Part shown: one piece after another, positions 63,867 to 64,000 of the stretch | How the letters are laid out: each line of letters starts with the position of its first letter | How positions within the stretch are numbered: position 1 is the first letter of the stretch | Assembly: GCF_900111805.1 (NCBI RefSeq) | Contig: NZ_FOJN01000012.1 | Location: 62,001-126,000, forward strand | From: Rhodococcoides kroppenstedtii | GTDB taxonomy: Bacteria; Actinomycetota; Actinomycetes; Mycobacteriales; Mycobacteriaceae | Direction of reading: 5' to 3' | Length of the DNA: 64,000 nt | Notes under the pieces: generated by a model | Told to the model about the DNA's origin: nothing | Database searches by the model: none | The model's input: only the letters and a program-made list of their open reading frames with translations | Position numbers and translations under genes: made by a program

Positions 63867-64000
63867 TGGAATCCGGAATGCACTTCGGTTCGATGGTGCT
63901 GGGCACCATGACCTTCGGCGACACCGTCGACCTCGACGGGGCGCGGGCTCTGCTCGACGTTGCGCTCGACGCCGGGATCACCCACCTCGACACGGCCAAC
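63867..64000 (+). CDS. aldo/keto reductase, N-terminal part (runs off the window)
   Basis: The first 44 codons read a TIM-barrel aldo/keto reductase start: FGSMVLGTMTFGDTVD, then a helix and ALDAGITHLDTAN, where the aspartate is the first catalytic-site residue. GAGGAG precedes the ATG. It follows the importer by 6 nt and is probably cotranscribed, giving the regulon a second oxidoreductase. Confidence 0.85.

Overview
The window is 64 kb of high-GC DNA, almost fully coding, from an actinobacterium of the Corynebacteriales. Rhodococcus or a close relative is the best guess. The reasons are the recC-recB-recD order, the dense ATGA/GTGA overlapping operons, the DtxR/IdeR-type box, and many starts preceded 6-8 nt upstream by a TANNNT-like -10 element (leaderless transcription). 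I see no rRNA, tRNA, phage, transposase or CRISPR. This looks like ordinary chromosome with several metabolic islands.

Layout. 0.2-5.6 kb: FAD-linked oxidase, an iron-box-preceded DUF1540 protein, carboxylesterase, SRPBCC protein, sugar porter. 5.7-9.1 kb: TPP riboswitch and the tenA-thiY-thiX-thiZ thiamine-precursor salvage operon. 9.1-18.1 kb: GNAT, YbjN/TY-Chap-like protein, an alkaline-phosphatase-fold phosphodiesterase with a 30-nt in-frame minisatellite, an LLM flavin monooxygenase with an SfnB-like flavoprotein (organosulfur use), DUF2071, and an OFA-type MFS carrier with its 47-aa small partner behind a leader with two competing hairpins. 18.2-28.1 kb: malQ, a strong bidirectional terminator, ferredoxin-reductase-like protein, DrrAB exporter, DUF2079 protein, and a coupled pair of unknown envelope proteins. 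28.2-36.8 kb: recCBD. 37-42.6 kb: aspartate/asparagine catabolism (aspA, permease, asparaginase, dicarboxylate symporter) with palindromic tandem repeats before the symporter. 42.6-53.3 kb: small membrane protein, RelA/SpoT-like enzyme, UvrA2, DedA, stress proteins, and an ADP-ribose module (macrodomain plus ADP-ribosylglycohydrolase, divergent from an NrtR-type regulator), then a lipoprotein, RidA and an orphan LuxR domain.

53.4-64 kb is the most interesting part. It holds a DeoR-type regulator, PdxA2-like dehydrogenase, DUF1537 acid-sugar kinase, SDR, a cytoplasmic BNR/sialidase-fold protein, a Tat-lipoprotein solute-binding protein, and a divergent Dpp-type ABC transporter followed by an aldo/keto reductase. 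Four near-identical 17-bp palindromes (consensus TTGCGYGWTTCGYGCAN) lie as two inverted pairs, one at the kinase promoter and one between the divergent transporter operons. The sites tie all the genes into one regulon. The likely product is a pathway that imports a compound by ABC transport and funnels a four-carbon acid sugar to dihydroxyacetone phosphate. The imported substrate and the role of the BNR protein cannot be read from sequence.
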